Under the pieces are notes generated by a model, which saw only the letters and a list, made by a program, of their open reading frames with translations, searched no databases and was not told where the DNA came from. The position numbers and the translations under genes were made by a program. From the NCBI RefSeq assembly GCF_000196515.1, contig NC_014248.1:2721001-2785000 (forward strand): a stretch of 64,000 nt of DNA, in the 5' to 3' direction. Positions 9,252 to 18,823 of the stretch are shown here, piece after piece. Source of the DNA: 'Nostoc azollae' 0708. GTDB taxonomy: Bacteria > Cyanobacteriota > Cyanobacteriia > Cyanobacteriales > Nostocaceae. Numbering within the stretch: position 1 is the first letter of the stretch; every line of letters starts with the position of its first letter.

Positions 9252-9382
9252 GTAAGCATTTAGCCATGAGCCATTAGCAGTCAGCTTTTTCAGGCTAATA
9301 CCAAAAATACCTATTTGATAATTAACCAATTTTTCAAACATTCTGACTCCTGACTCCTGAATCCTGACTCCTAAATTCTTAC
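9252..9382 (+). mobile_element. GTAAG-ended MITE, copy 1
   Basis: A 131-base element with ends GTAAGCATTTAGCC and (right end, reverse) GTAAGAATTTAGGAGTCAGG. Its core, CCAAAAATACCTATTTGATA, is shared with three other copies in this window. It is flanked by a perfect 8-base duplication ATCTTAGT at 9244-9251 and 9383-9390. The right duplication overlaps the fdxB stop codon, so it inserted at the exact 3' end of fdxB. No coding capacity. Confidence 0.9.
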
Positions 9383-9385
9383 ATC

Positions 9386-9679
9386 TTAGTTATCTGATGT
9401 TGTATGAGAATAACAGTTTTTGGGACAAATTCTAGAACAAGCTTCACAACCAATGCAGTTTTCTGGATGTTCAACTGACATTACCTTCCGTTCAATTTCT
9501 TCATCATCTTCATCTTCTACAAATTCACCCTCTTCGTTCAATGCTTTCAAATCTAAAACACTTTGACCGCATACTTTAATACATCTGCCACAACCGATAC
9601 ATTTATCTTTATCAATTGCTTGGGCAAATTTAGGTGTCCAAGTCTTACCGCCAAATGTTACGCCTGTTAATGTTGCCAT
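9386..9679 (-). CDS. fdxB: Nif-type 2[4Fe-4S] ferredoxin (FdxB)
   Basis: A 97-residue ferredoxin III of the nif-specific type. Two cluster motifs, [11 protein letters not shown] (residues 27-37) and [11 protein letters not shown] (about 76-86), are separated by an acidic stretch ([13 protein letters not shown]). It is thought to carry electrons for nitrogenase or its cofactor assembly. It is read away from cnfR and towards the cox operon, as in Anabaena. A MITE abuts its stop codon but leaves the protein intact. Confidence 0.93.
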   Translation of the reverse strand: MATLTGVTFGGKTWTPKFAQAIDKDKCIGCGRCIKVCGQSVLDLKALNEEGEFVEDEDDEEIERKVMSVEHPENCIGCEACSRICPKNCYSHTTSDN

Positions 9680-9998
9680 GAATCTATCCTCAGCAATTTC
9701 GCTTACAACTTAGTTGGTGATTTAATCCTAATAATAGCCTAATATTTTGGAGTTTTGATGAGAAAAATTAACTTTTTTATCAAATTTTACTGACTTGCTA
9801 AATAGTGTCAATTGGTTCGAGGTTATTGAAAATAATAAATGCTATTAATTCTTATTAAATAAAATTGAGATACATCTTCATAAGCAGTCCTATATAAGGC
9901 ATTAGCTCAATGATTTATTGACTTAAGTAATAACTTCTCCCTTGATATTATTTTGCAAATATAATATTTAAAATTTGGATATAAAATCTACTTTAACC

Positions 9999-10012
9999 GT
10001 ATTTGTAGATAC
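9999..10012. promoter_or_regulatory. Candidate NtcA box
   Basis: GTATTTGTAGATAC fits the NtcA consensus GTA-N8-TAC exactly. NtcA is the global nitrogen regulator of cyanobacteria. About 22 bases downstream towards cnfR is a TATGCA that could serve as an imperfect -10 box. A single 6-base match can occur by chance. Confidence 0.4.
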
Positions 10013-10456
10013 AAACTAAGTTTTAGTTATTTTTTATGCAAGCATCTATACAAATCCCATGAGAGTAAAAGTTATATTTTGGCATTAACTCAGTGTAGGA
10101 CAAAGAGCTTAATTTCGAAAAAATGTAACGTTTATAACGAGACACAAATTTATATTAGTTGTCAAGACAATTAAATACTAAATTAGAACAGTTTGACATT
10201 AGTTAGATGTTATTTAAAAACACTTTCACCCAGTATCTTCGGTCAATATACAATACAAATATTAAGAAATTGTCCTAAGCTTATTCTGAACAAACTTAGC
10301 AAGCTCTTTATGAAATGTATAGTTAATAAAGAAGCAATGAAGCCCTAATTTTCAGGATCTGAAATCAGTGACAGATAATACAACAAAATCGAGAACTCAG
10401 AAGTCAGTAAGCAGGAAACTCCAACGCAGAAGTTAGGAAAAACAAACTACTTAGAA

Positions 10457-10512
10457 CTGATGACTGATAACTGATAACTGATAACTGATAACTGATAACT
10501 GATAACTGATAA
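10457..10512. repeat. Heptanucleotide tandem repeat (CTGATAA)n
   Basis: About eight copies of CTGATAA in the leader upstream of cnfR. Copy number is likely to vary between strains through slippage. Confidence 0.9.
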
Positions 10513-10633
10513 GTGAGGCGAGAAAAACTTTTCTTCTCATGGAGATAATTTGGTAGCAAGTTATGAATCAAGAGGAGACATCGAGGGTAGAATTGAGCCA
10601 AACATCTCAGCAATTAGAGTAGGAAGAAGCCTT

Positions 10634-12223
10634 ATGCCTTATACAATTCCTAACAAAAATTGCGATGGATGTGATAACTGCCGCCCCCAATGTCCTACGG
10701 GTGCAATCAAAATTGAAAATGATAAATATTGGATTGATCCTTGTCTGTGTAACAATTGTGAGGGTTATTATCCAGAACCGCAATGTGTAATTGCCTGTCC
10801 AAGCAATTCTCCCATACCTTGGCAAGCTAAAAAAGGCAGATGCAAAGTTGAAGCGCGAGAACCTACCAGTCCTGATTTATTTTCTAATGGCAAGAATAAC
10901 CCTTTTGCTTCGGCAATAGTTATTTGGGAAGCTTGCAATCTACTAGCGCAACGTAAATCATTAAATTGGGAGACAGACGCAGAAGGTAATTTACATTATA
11001 GCCGACAAGTTAATCAAGGTCGGGGTGCAATTTCCTTTCACATCCAAGACCCATTTCAAGTTAGCAACCTGGCTAAAGATTTACAAGCAATCGAAAGTCT
11101 CGATATTCGGGCTGCTTGTATTCATCTGATTTTTGCCGCCCATGCTACAACCTTAGAACAACCTTGGGATCAGGAATTTGCGATTGATGAACGCCAAATT
11201 GAAAAATATTTGGGGTTAGAAAAACGCAAAGACCTCAATAAAGTTGCCAAGCTATGTCTAATCAAAAACATCGTCCAGCAAGGTTGTTCACTGATTGTTT
11301 CTATTGACTGGCCTCAAAGGGGTAGAGTTCCCGGATTTTCTGTTTTAGATAGTCGTTTGTGGCATTTAACAGATATACAGCACCATTTTCAAGAAGATGA
11401 TCAGGGGTGCAAATATCTGATTGGCCTGACATTTAAAATTAAAGCTGGCATCTGGGCGCAACATTTCTTAAATAAACAAGGCTGTAAAGAACGCAGTCGA
11501 TTCTATCAATATGGTAGTCTTCCAAAAACGCTGTTAACTACAGTTATGAGTCTTTGGCAGCAACATGAAGGTGCTGTCAGACTGATGTTATGGTTATTAT
11601 TTAAAACCAAAATGGGTAGAGAACAACGCATCACAGTTCCTACCTTATTACGTGTTGCTTATGGTGAGGAAAAAATTCACCTAGCCGCTAGACAAAGAGA
11701 TGAACGTAAGCGCCTCTTGCGAACATTTGAAAATGATTTGGAAGTTCTCAATCATTATGGAGTCAAAGCAATTTTTGACCCAATTACTTACCCGCGAGAA
11801 ATTCAACCTTTGTGGGCTAAATTAGTCGATATTCCCGAAGATCCACATGAAGCCTTGGAATTTTGGATTAATGATGGTAGTGGTCATACTCGACTTACAG
11901 ATAGCGGACCTCGTGGTAAATGGAAGTTGCTGATGAATGCGCGGATTTCATCTTTTGAACTTCCTCCAGAATGGGAACAACAAAGTTCAGAAGCAGAGAA
12001 AAAAAAGCGGCGTGCCATTAGGAGTAAAAAAATCATCAAAAGCACAGATGATTTATTAGCAGAACAGGTTATACAAGCACGAAAAAGTATCGATCTTTCC
12101 CAAAGAGAACTAGCAAAACTCACTGGTAAAAGCCAAAGCTGGATTCGTGATGTGGAAAGTGGCCGTCTTAAACCCAAATTAGAAGACCAAATATTATTGA
12201 GAAAGGTCTTGAATATACTTTAA
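10634..12223 (+). CDS. cnfR: CnfR/PatB-type regulator of nif genes
   Basis: A 529-residue fusion of an N-terminal bacterial ferredoxin domain (CDGCDNCRPQCP and CLCNNCEGYYPEPQC with CVIAC, residues 11-55) and a C-terminal Cro/CI-type helix-turn-helix (about 475-529, SQRELAKLTGKSQSWIRDVE). This is the architecture of CnfR/PatB, the master activator of nif genes under low oxygen in cyanobacteria; the clusters are proposed to sense O2. The start at 10634 is chosen over one 84 bases upstream: AGGAAG lies 8 bases before it and the ferredoxin fold begins at once. Divergent from fdxB, as in Anabaena. Confidence 0.93.
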   Translation: MPYTIPNKNCDGCDNCRPQCPTGAIKIENDKYWIDPCLCNNCEGYYPEPQCVIACPSNSPIPWQAKKGRCKVEAREPTSPDLFSNGKNNPFASAIVIWEACNLLAQRKSLNWETDAEGNLHYSRQVNQGRGAISFHIQDPFQVSNLAKDLQAIESLDIRAACIHLIFAAHATTLEQPWDQEFAIDERQIEKYLGLEKRKDLNKVAKLCLIKNIVQQGCSLIVSIDWPQRGRVPGFSVLDSRLWHLTDIQHHFQEDDQGCKYLIGLTFKIKAGIWAQHFLNKQGCKERSRFYQYGSLPKTLLTTVMSLWQQHEGAVRLMLWLLFKTKMGREQRITVPTLLRVAYGEEKIHLAARQRDERKRLLRTFENDLEVLNHYGVKAIFDPITYPREIQPLWAKLVDIPEDPHEALEFWINDGSGHTRLTDSGPRGKWKLLMNARISSFELPPEWEQQSSEAEKKKRRAIRSKKIIKSTDDLLAEQVIQARKSIDLSQRELAKLTGKSQSWIRDVESGRLKPKLEDQILLRKVLNIL

Positions 12224-12224
12224 T

Positions 12225-12319
12225 TGCTAATGGGTAATGGGTAATGGGTAAATTTCTTTCTGTCACCTGTCACCTGTCACCTGTCACCTGTCACCTGTCA
12301 CCTGTCACCTGTCACCTGT
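12225..12319. repeat. Heptanucleotide tandem repeats behind cnfR
   Basis: A few copies of TAATGGG (12227-12250) are followed by eight copies of TGTCACC (12261-12319). They fill the cnfR-mazE gap. Confidence 0.9.
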
Positions 12320-12410
12320 ATTTCTTTAGAGTTCATCTTTTACTTACTATTTGGTGCCTGAAACGATATCATATAAGTCATCACTTCAGACATCACACGA
12401 TGAACGCGCT

Positions 12411-12686
12411 ATGAAGGCAGAAACCATTCGCACGACGCTAACTATCCCGAAAGAACTGCTGGAAGCTACAGATAAGGCAGTGCTGGAAGGGAAAGCCAAG
12501 AGTCGAAATGATTTTGTTGTCCAGGCTTTAAAGCGGGAGTTAGCAGCCCAAAAAAGAGCCGAAATTGATACTGCTTTGGCAGAAATGGCAAGGGATCCAG
12601 ATTATCAAGTAGAAGTCTTAAAGATGGAGGCTGAATTTGCGCCAGCGCAATGGGAGGCGTTGCAGTTAGGGGAAATTCCAAGATGA
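12411..12686 (+). CDS. MazE-like antitoxin, ribbon-helix-helix
   Basis: A 91-residue protein with an N-terminal ribbon-helix-helix (ETIRTTLTIPKELLEATDKAV...SRNDFVVQAL, residues 3-45) that binds DNA as a dimer, and a charged C-terminal tail for toxin binding. The ATG at 12411 is preferred over an upstream frame extension that lacks family similarity. Its stop overlaps the toxin start (ATGA), so the pair is translationally coupled. Probably autoregulated, as for type II modules. Confidence 0.85.
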   Translation: MKAETIRTTLTIPKELLEATDKAVLEGKAKSRNDFVVQALKRELAAQKRAEIDTALAEMARDPDYQVEVLKMEAEFAPAQWEALQLGEIPR

Positions 12687-13027
12687 AACGGGGTGAAGTG
12701 TATGATGCCCGTCTGGAGATGACTGAAGGTTCAGAACAGGGAGGAACTCGCCCCGTAATTATTGTCAGTCGTGACGTGATTAATGTATCTAGCCCGGTAG
12801 TTTTAGCAGTACCTTGTACCACTTATCAAGATGGGAAGCGAGTTTACCCCACTCAAGTCTTAATTTTAGCACCAGATGGAGGACTCAAGAAAGACTCGAT
12901 CGCAATGGCAGATCAGGTGCGGGTATTGTCTAAAACCCGCTTTTTGCGTTTGAGAGGAGTGCTTTCTGAAGCTGTATTGACACATTTGGCGCAGGCTTTG
13001 TTGATTGCTTTGGATTTACCAGGGTGA
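12683..13027 (+). CDS. MazF/PemK-type toxin
   Basis: A 114-residue MazF-fold endoribonuclease with the family start KRGEVYDARL, the core GGTRPVIIVSRDVIN and TYQDGKRVYPTQVLI, and the late block DSIAMADQVRVLSKTR, whose conserved features match active PemK/MazF toxins. It would cut mRNA when free of its antitoxin. The start at 12683 overlaps the antitoxin stop by four bases. Unlike brnTA and the ParD remnant in this window, this module looks intact. Confidence 0.88.
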   Translation: MKRGEVYDARLEMTEGSEQGGTRPVIIVSRDVINVSSPVVLAVPCTTYQDGKRVYPTQVLILAPDGGLKKDSIAMADQVRVLSKTRFLRLRGVLSEAVLTHLAQALLIALDLPG

Positions 13028-13204
13028 GTAGAATGGCTTTAATGCTTGTAGATGATGGGTTTTGTTCTTTTACCCATCCTACACGCTGGGCGATAGCACT
13101 CATGATTAAGATCATTGAAGATTTTAGCTAGAATAATTATGCACAAAATTTGAAAAGATGGCTGTAATCTTGAATATATTGACGAAAGGAGTGTAGAAAG
13201 TTCC

Positions 13205-14143
13205 GTGCATATCCATACGCTTGAACAATGGCATCATTCTCACGATTTTTCTGTTGACCAAAATCATGCAGAAAGAAATACCAAAATAGTCATGCTGCTA
13301 ACAGCATTAACCATGGTTGTAGAAATTGTCGCTGGAACAATTTTTGGTTCAATGGCTTTGCTTGCTGATGGTTGGCACATGACAACCCATGTTGCAGCGT
13401 TTGGAGTTACGATTTTTGCCTATCAATATGCACGAAGTAACGCCAGTAATCCTCAATATACCTTCGGCACAGGAAAAGTTAGCGTACTGGGAGGGTTTGC
13501 TAGTGCTGTAGCACTTGCTGTCATCGCTTTTGTGATGGGACTTGAATCACTAGGTCGTTTTTTTCAGCCGCACACTATTCTGTTTAACGAAGCAATTCGT
13601 GTTGCTGTTATTGGTTTAGTTGTCAATGTAACCAGTGCTTTTTTATTGCAAGATCATCATCACCATGAACATGAAGATGATCACAATCATCATGACCATA
13701 ACCTTCGTGCTGCTTACGTCCACGTTTTAGCAGATGCACTAACTTCTATTTTTGCCATTATAGCTTTATTCGCTGGTAAGTTTCTGGGTTGGGTTTGGAT
13801 CGATGCGGCTATGGGATTTATTGGTGCAGCTGTGATTGCCAAATGGTCTTATGGATTGGTGCATCATACTGGTTTAATTTTGCTAGATGGAGCAATTGAT
13901 AAACAAACAAAGTTAGCTGTTGTCAATGCCATTGAAGAAGACGCTGATAATCGAGTTACAGACTTACATATTTGGTATGTGGGTCAGCATCATTTAGCAG
14001 CTACAATTTCTTTGGTTACTCATTACCCACAAACATCAGAATATTATAAAAACCTACTAAAAGATATCCCATCTCTTGCTCATGTATCTGTGGAAGTTAA
14101 TCATTGTCATGGTGAGCCTTGTGTAGATATACACAGGACATAA
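13205..14143 (+). CDS. Cation diffusion facilitator, DmeF-like
   Basis: A 312-residue CDF exporter with six helices. The first metal site lies in LADGWHMTTHVAAFG (about 58-72) and the second in HVLADALTS (about 172-180). A His/Asp-rich cytosolic loop (DHHHHEHEDDHNHHDH, about 149-164) and a C-terminal dimer domain follow. The HMxxH variant is typical of DmeF proteins that export Co/Ni and related metals by proton antiport. GTG start; AGGA lies 14 bases before, slightly far. It stands alone, with mazEF upstream and a MITE downstream. Confidence 0.88.
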   Translation: MHIHTLEQWHHSHDFSVDQNHAERNTKIVMLLTALTMVVEIVAGTIFGSMALLADGWHMTTHVAAFGVTIFAYQYARSNASNPQYTFGTGKVSVLGGFASAVALAVIAFVMGLESLGRFFQPHTILFNEAIRVAVIGLVVNVTSAFLLQDHHHHEHEDDHNHHDHNLRAAYVHVLADALTSIFAIIALFAGKFLGWVWIDAAMGFIGAAVIAKWSYGLVHHTGLILLDGAIDKQTKLAVVNAIEEDADNRVTDLHIWYVGQHHLAATISLVTHYPQTSEYYKNLLKDIPSLAHVSVEVNHCHGEPCVDIHRT

Positions 14144-14170
14144 AATGCTGATCGTTGCTGTAACTCATAA

Positions 14171-14287
14171 GTAAGAATTCAGGAGTCAGGAGTCAGAATG
14201 TTTGAGAAATTGGTTAATTATCAAATAGGTATTTTTGGCGTTAGCCTGAAAAAGCTGACTGCTGATATTTGATTGCTGAATGCGTAT
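14171..14287 (-). mobile_element. GTAAG-ended MITE, copy 2 (reversed)
   Basis: A 117-base copy in reverse orientation. It begins GTAAGAATTCAGGAGTCAGG and ends GCTGAATGCGTAT, with the shared core at 14215-14245. Flanks are ACTCATAA (14163-14170) and AGTCATAA (14288-14295), an 8-base duplication with one mismatch. It lies just behind the CDF exporter. Confidence 0.85.
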
Positions 14288-14326
14288 AGTCATAATAGTT
14301 TCAGGTTTCATTATTGATGAGGTGAG

Positions 14327-14936
14327 ATGGTGGTTATTGCTAATACCAACCCGCCGATTATTACTTCAGAAGTGACACTCACTTTACTCCAGATGAGTAT
14401 CGAGAGATGGAAGAAACCGCCGAAGAACGTCACGAATACCGTAATGGAGAAATTATTATTATGCCGGGAGGTTCAGAAGTTCACAGCCGTTTTACTGTAA
14501 ATATCACAACTTTTCTCAAGTTATCGCTCCGCGATACTAACTTTTAAACTTATAATGGGGACTTAAGAATCTGGATTCCTAACTTTAATTATGGAACTTA
14601 TGCTGATGTTCTTGTGATTAATGGTGACCCAGAATTTAATAGTGATCGCATCGCACTGATGAAATTCTCAATCCTTTACTGATTGTTGAAGTTCTTTCAC
14701 CTTCCACCGAAGGTCATGATCGTGGGGATAAATTCAGAAAATATCGCTCTGGTTCCAGTTTTTGTGAATATGTGCTTGTCAGTCAAATTGAACCTTATAT
14801 TGAGCAGTATTATAAACAGGAAGATGAAAATAATAGTCTTTGGCAATTGCAGGTTTATGAATTGAGCGGTCAGTTCTTCTCCATAGAAGAAATGTAAAAG
14901 TTCGTTTGCAGGAAATTTATCCGCGGGTTAAATTTT
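14327..14936 (+). pseudogene. Uma2-family nuclease, several lesions
   Basis: Uma2 blocks can be followed across frames: an opening near SEVTLTLLQMSIERWKKP / TPDEYREMEETAEERHEYRNGEIIIMPGG, then a stop after LRDTNF, then DLRIWIPNFNYGTYADVLVINGDPEF, a shift, and LLIVEVLSPSTEGHDRGDKFRKYRSGSSFCEYVLVSQIEPYIEQY. At least two frameshifts and one stop break it. Second of three broken Uma2 copies in the window. Confidence 0.8.
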
Positions 14937-15267
14937 AAATAATAAATTTTACAAATTTTTAACCTCAAAATATTTGGTGATACAAAAACCCATTATAAAG
15001 AGATATGTGACTAAAGTTGTTCCAGGTTGCAAAAGTAAAGTTATTTATGCGTCGAAATTCAATCTTTTACAAACTATTTCAACAATCTCCTTCTCTGCTT
15101 CTCTGTTATTTAAACTATTGACAAATCTGCCAACAAATCCGGATCCTTACCGATTTGATTCCGTAGCTGTCAAAGAACCCAAATTTGAAATTGACGGAGT
15201 ATTTTTACCACTGGAAACCGAAGGTGCAGGAGTAGTATATTTCTACGAGGTGTAGTTTCAAAAAGAT

Positions 15268-16783
15268 GTAAGGATTCAGGTGGTGGGGTATTGACAAGTG
15301 TGATAGGAGAGGCAGAATATAGCAGTTATGGAAAAGAAGCTGGGACCAAAAATAGACAGAGACATATTGAAGCAGCTAGGAACAGAGCAACTGGTAGAAA
15401 TAAATCATTATTGACCAGAGCGAAAGTATAGAGAAGCTAACAAATAGAGTAGTAGAACTGGAAAAAGAAATAGAGAAACTCAAAGTCAGTAGAGATTTAG
15501 ATACCATAACATGATCCAAACCACCGTCGGGAGACATCCTCAAAGAAACCGAGAACAAACAAGAAGAGAAACCAGAAGAAAACCAGACACGAAAGCGGAA
15601 ACCAAGAGGACAACCAGGGCATAGGGAAAAAATGAGAAAGGGGTTTGGTGGAGTAGATAGAATAGATTTGAGATAGTGGGACGGCAAGTGTGTGGATGGT
15701 GAGGTCAGGGGCAATTCTTTGGCGAACCAATAAAAATCCAAACACAACAAGTAGGGGAGTTGGTGGACAGTCCAATCCAAATAGTAGAATATGAAAGATA
15801 TACGTGGATTTGCAGTGTGTGTGGGGAAACAGAAAGGGCACACTGGTCACCAGAGATAGTACCGGGACAAGATATAGGAATCACAGGACAAGCTTTTTTG
15901 GGATGGATCAATAACTAGGGCCATTGAGCCTATGAAAAACAACACTTGTTGTTGTGGGAACTGGGTCAAATAGAAATTGGAGTGGGAACATTAGTAGGTA
16001 CCAATGAAGGAATAGATGGTCCAGTGGCTCAAAGTATTCATAGCCTCAAACACTGGATAAAACAAACCTAGCCTCATATCCTTGGGGATGAAACACCCTG
16101 GGTAGTCAAAGGGGTGAAACAATGGTTATGGATTTTTGCCAATAGTGACTTCCCTTGATTTTATGGGTCTGATACTCCTTGTCCTACCGAATTAGAATCC
16201 ATTGTGGGTTCAAGTTACTCTGGTGTACTCAGTTCTGATGACTTTACTGCCTATAACGGTTATGCGGTCACAGCTCAACAGAAATGTCAGGCACATCTAC
16301 CCTACCCCGTCACTTCAAGACACTAATCAAGATTCCTGGCTTCAATCACCAAGAAATTGGCACAAAATTCATGGACCTCATAGATGAAGGTTTTAAAAAC
16401 TACCCTTTATTCCAACAAACCCAAAACCTTCATGAATTCTTGACTTGCCCATCCTAGTTTCAACCAAAAGTTGAATCTTCCATTCATTCATTGATCAAGC
16501 CCCAGGGGAACCTGGTAAACTTTTACCTTCCTTAGGCAATAGACCTTGATCATAATTTAGCTGAACCAAGCTTAGGTTTAGCACTGATACAAGGAAAAGT
16601 CTGTGGTGGTTCTCTTTCTCTGGAGCTATTCCAACATCCTGCCAATTTATTGACGGTTATACAAACTTGTCGCCATCAAGCACTTTCTCTAATTGAGTTT
16701 TTTGACCAACCTATTAAAGCCATGGTTCACTCTGCTTTCCATACACCTTCTTTAATCCCTCTTCCTTAGACCTGAATCCTGAC
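15268..16783 (+). mobile_element. IS66-type insertion element, decayed
   Basis: A 1516-base element. The left end reads GTAAGGATTCAGGTGG and the right end (reverse) GTCAGGATTCAGGTCTAAGG. The target duplication is AAAAAGAT (15260-15267) and GAAAAGAT (16784-16791), seven of eight bases equal. Ends starting GTAA and 8-base duplications are the IS66-family signature. It carries one transposase gene and no visible tnpA/tnpB, like the single-gene subgroup. It cannot move by itself now. Confidence 0.87.
15328..16770 (+). pseudogene. IS66-type transposase, multiple frameshifts
   Basis: It starts MEKKLGPKIDRDILKQLG, followed by a coiled-coil stretch (EKLTNRVVELEKEIEKL), the IS66 linker SSKPPSGD..RGQPGH, and scattered later pieces (KIQTQQVGELVDSPIQIVEYERYTWICSVCGETE; GQAFLGWINN). 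A frameshift near 15415, stops near 15675 and 15916, and further lesions break it. Confidence 0.82.
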
Positions 16784-17498
16784 GAAAAGATGAGCAGCTT
16801 TATGAAAGAGTATTTGTCGAATCTTCACTATATTTTTACCGCAACCGTGCTAGATTTAGCCATTGGCAAGCAGTGTTAATTTATCCATCTCGCAAGACAG
16901 AACAAAGCGATATTTATCCTCATCGTAGCTTACTCAATGGTAATCAAGTACATCCTATATTTAGAAGAATTGGGAGATATTCGGCAATTACCTGTATGGA
17001 TAGCATTGATGGTTGGTACTCACTACCTTAGAAGAAAGTCAAGCACCAGAAGCAGTAAGGTATTTGTTAACCAGAACCAGTGCAGAAATACCAGAGCCAT
17101 CAAGTCCCGCCATAATAGAGATGATCATGAGGACAATGGTGTACCAGTTTGAACAACTCAGCCACAGGGAGGTAGAATCTATGCTAGGGATTAAACTCAA
17201 AGAATCGCGAGTTTATCGAGAAATTAAAGAAGAAAAACGGTAAGAAGGATGCGAAGAAGGAGTAGAACAAGCAACAATTAATCTGGTTATCCGACTATTG
17301 ACTAAGCAATTTGGAGAATTATCGGTCGAAACACGCGCGTCAATTTCTGCTTTACCATTACCTGTGCTGGAAGATTTGAGCGAAGCATTGTTAGATTTTA
17401 CCAGTTTGGCTGATTTGCAGGTTTGGTTGCAAGCTTTGCCGGATTAATAAATGTTGTGGGATGCGTTAACTGTCCTTAACGCACCACTTAAATAATGT

Positions 17499-18437
17499 TT
17501 ATAAATTGCTTACAGCTTCGGCAATTTTTCTGGAGACAAAGGGTAAAATTTCCCGACTTTTAGCTTGTTCTTTCCCTTCCGTAAATACTACTAACAAGTA
17601 AGGACGCTGGTCTGGTAATTCAATATAAGCCGCATCATGACGCACTGAACTTGTCCAACCAGCTTTTGACCAAATTTGACTATTTCGGGGTAATCCACCG
17701 CCTAGAAAGCCTGTAACCTGGTCTTCCTCGACATATTTGGGTAACTCATCAGTTTTAATACTGCGTTTGAGTAAACACATCATGGATTGCGATCGCCCAC
17801 TTGAAACCGCAACCCCACCCACGATACTATGCAATAACCTAGCAGTAGCATTGGCAGTCAGCATATTCCGATTTTCAAACATCTCTCCATAAAATGCTCT
17901 TTCCCGTCCATAGGGACCATCACCCCAGGTTTTTTGACAGACGTTAATAGTCCCCATTTCTTCCCAACCCAAGGACTGATAATAGCGGTTAATAATATTG
18001 CGTTGATATTTCCAAGTTTCAAAAGGGCCAGTGGGTAACTCTGGACCAGAAGTAGTACCGCTGAGAATATCAACAATTAAACTGGTAGCATCATTACTAG
18101 AATTAATAATCATATCACCCAAGGCTCGTTCCAATTCCTTGGAAGTATTACTCATACCTTTTTCTAGCCATTCGTGAACCGTTACTAAATAAAACAACTT
18201 CACTACACTAGCGGGATAGATGCGTTCTCCACCACGATAACTAAATCCTCGTACAGGATGATTCCAAAAAGCATCAGGAGTCAAAGCACCACCTGTATTA
18301 ACACGAACAGGAGGATCATACACCACCCAAGTTAAAGCAATTTGGTCACGGTTTAAACTTGCAAAATTAGACCAAATTACCTCTAAAATTTCATTACCGA
18401 GATGTTCTAGTTGTTCGTCTTTTTTAGAAAAAACCAT
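17499..18437 (-). CDS. Serine hydrolase, class A beta-lactamase-like
   Basis: A 312-residue protein with the three serine beta-lactamase/PBP motifs in order: SVVK within YPASVVKLFYL (about residue 81), an SDN-like NSSND (about 113), and KAGWTSS near 260 in the KTG position. It has no signal peptide or membrane anchor, so it would be cytosolic, unlike true beta-lactamases. Cyanobacterial members are annotated only as serine hydrolases. Intact amid broken genes. Substrate unknown. Confidence 0.82.
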   Translation of the reverse strand: MVFSKKDEQLEHLGNEILEVIWSNFASLNRDQIALTWVVYDPPVRVNTGGALTPDAFWNHPVRGFSYRGGERIYPASVVKLFYLVTVHEWLEKGMSNTSKELERALGDMIINSSNDATSLIVDILSGTTSGPELPTGPFETWKYQRNIINRYYQSLGWEEMGTINVCQKTWGDGPYGRERAFYGEMFENRNMLTANATARLLHSIVGGVAVSSGRSQSMMCLLKRSIKTDELPKYVEEDQVTGFLGGGLPRNSQIWSKAGWTSSVRHDAAYIELPDQRPYLLVVFTEGKEQAKSREILPFVSRKIAEAVSNL

Positions 18438-18823
18438 TTGTCAAAAATATCCTTATGGTAAGCGATTCCGGATTTACACTGTATAACCTCACATCTTGCA
18501 CCAAGAAAAATTGATGGAACTAAATTATACAGTATTTTACCAAAACCCTTGATTTACCGATAAAAACCAATAAAAATAAGGTGGTCTTATCGCCCATATT
18601 TTTAGGTTGCCTGGGTTTGTACGGAGAGGTGCAAGATATGAGTAACCAAATCAGTCTAACTCTTGTCGTGTTGGGTATCCCTGTCTGATCAAATGTGCAA
18701 AAATCTTTAAATTACCTGTATTTTAATTGATTATGACTCTATTTTATCGCTTAATCCTAGCATTACCTATCTAATTACGAGGTAGCTATTATTATCAGGC
18801 GATTTTCAGGCAATTTACCAACC
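18438..18823. other. Gene-free stretch
   Basis: An AT-rich gap between the serine hydrolase and the AAA pseudogene. I see no gene, RNA or clear repeat. Confidence 0.5.

Larger units (their letters stand above)
9680..10633. promoter_or_regulatory. Divergent fdxB/cnfR regulatory region
   Basis: About 950 AT-rich bases separate the divergent genes, long enough for two promoters and leaders. It contains a candidate NtcA site and a heptanucleotide tandem array (both listed separately). There is no other gene and no recognised RNA. Confidence 0.6.
15047..17447 (+). pseudogene. Rpn-family (DUF2887/DUF4351) gene split by an IS
   Basis: The N-terminal part (MRRNSIFYKLFQQSPSLLL, then after a frameshift YRFDSVAVKEPKFEIDGVFLP) runs to 15267. 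An IS66-type element follows, and the gene resumes at 16792 (EQLYERVFVESSLYFYRNR), continuing with a shift near 17010 and a TAA near 17241 to a DUF4351-like end (LLTKQFGELSVETRASISAL...LQVWLQALPD). Removing the element and one 8-base duplication restores the reading FQKDEQLYERVF exactly. These are PD-(D/E)XK recombination-promoting nucleases of the Rpn/transposase_31 group. Non-functional. Confidence 0.85.

Noticed and set aside
10457-10512. Possible CRISPR array
   Set aside because: Units are 7 bases with no spacers; this is a simple tandem repeat. The other arrays at 12261, 36267, 52420, 53669 and 62999 fail for the same reason.
15376-15911. Overlapping minus-strand frames of 68-155 residues
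   Set aside because: They are antisense to the IS66-type transposase remnant, and their composition is that of reverse-complemented coding DNA.
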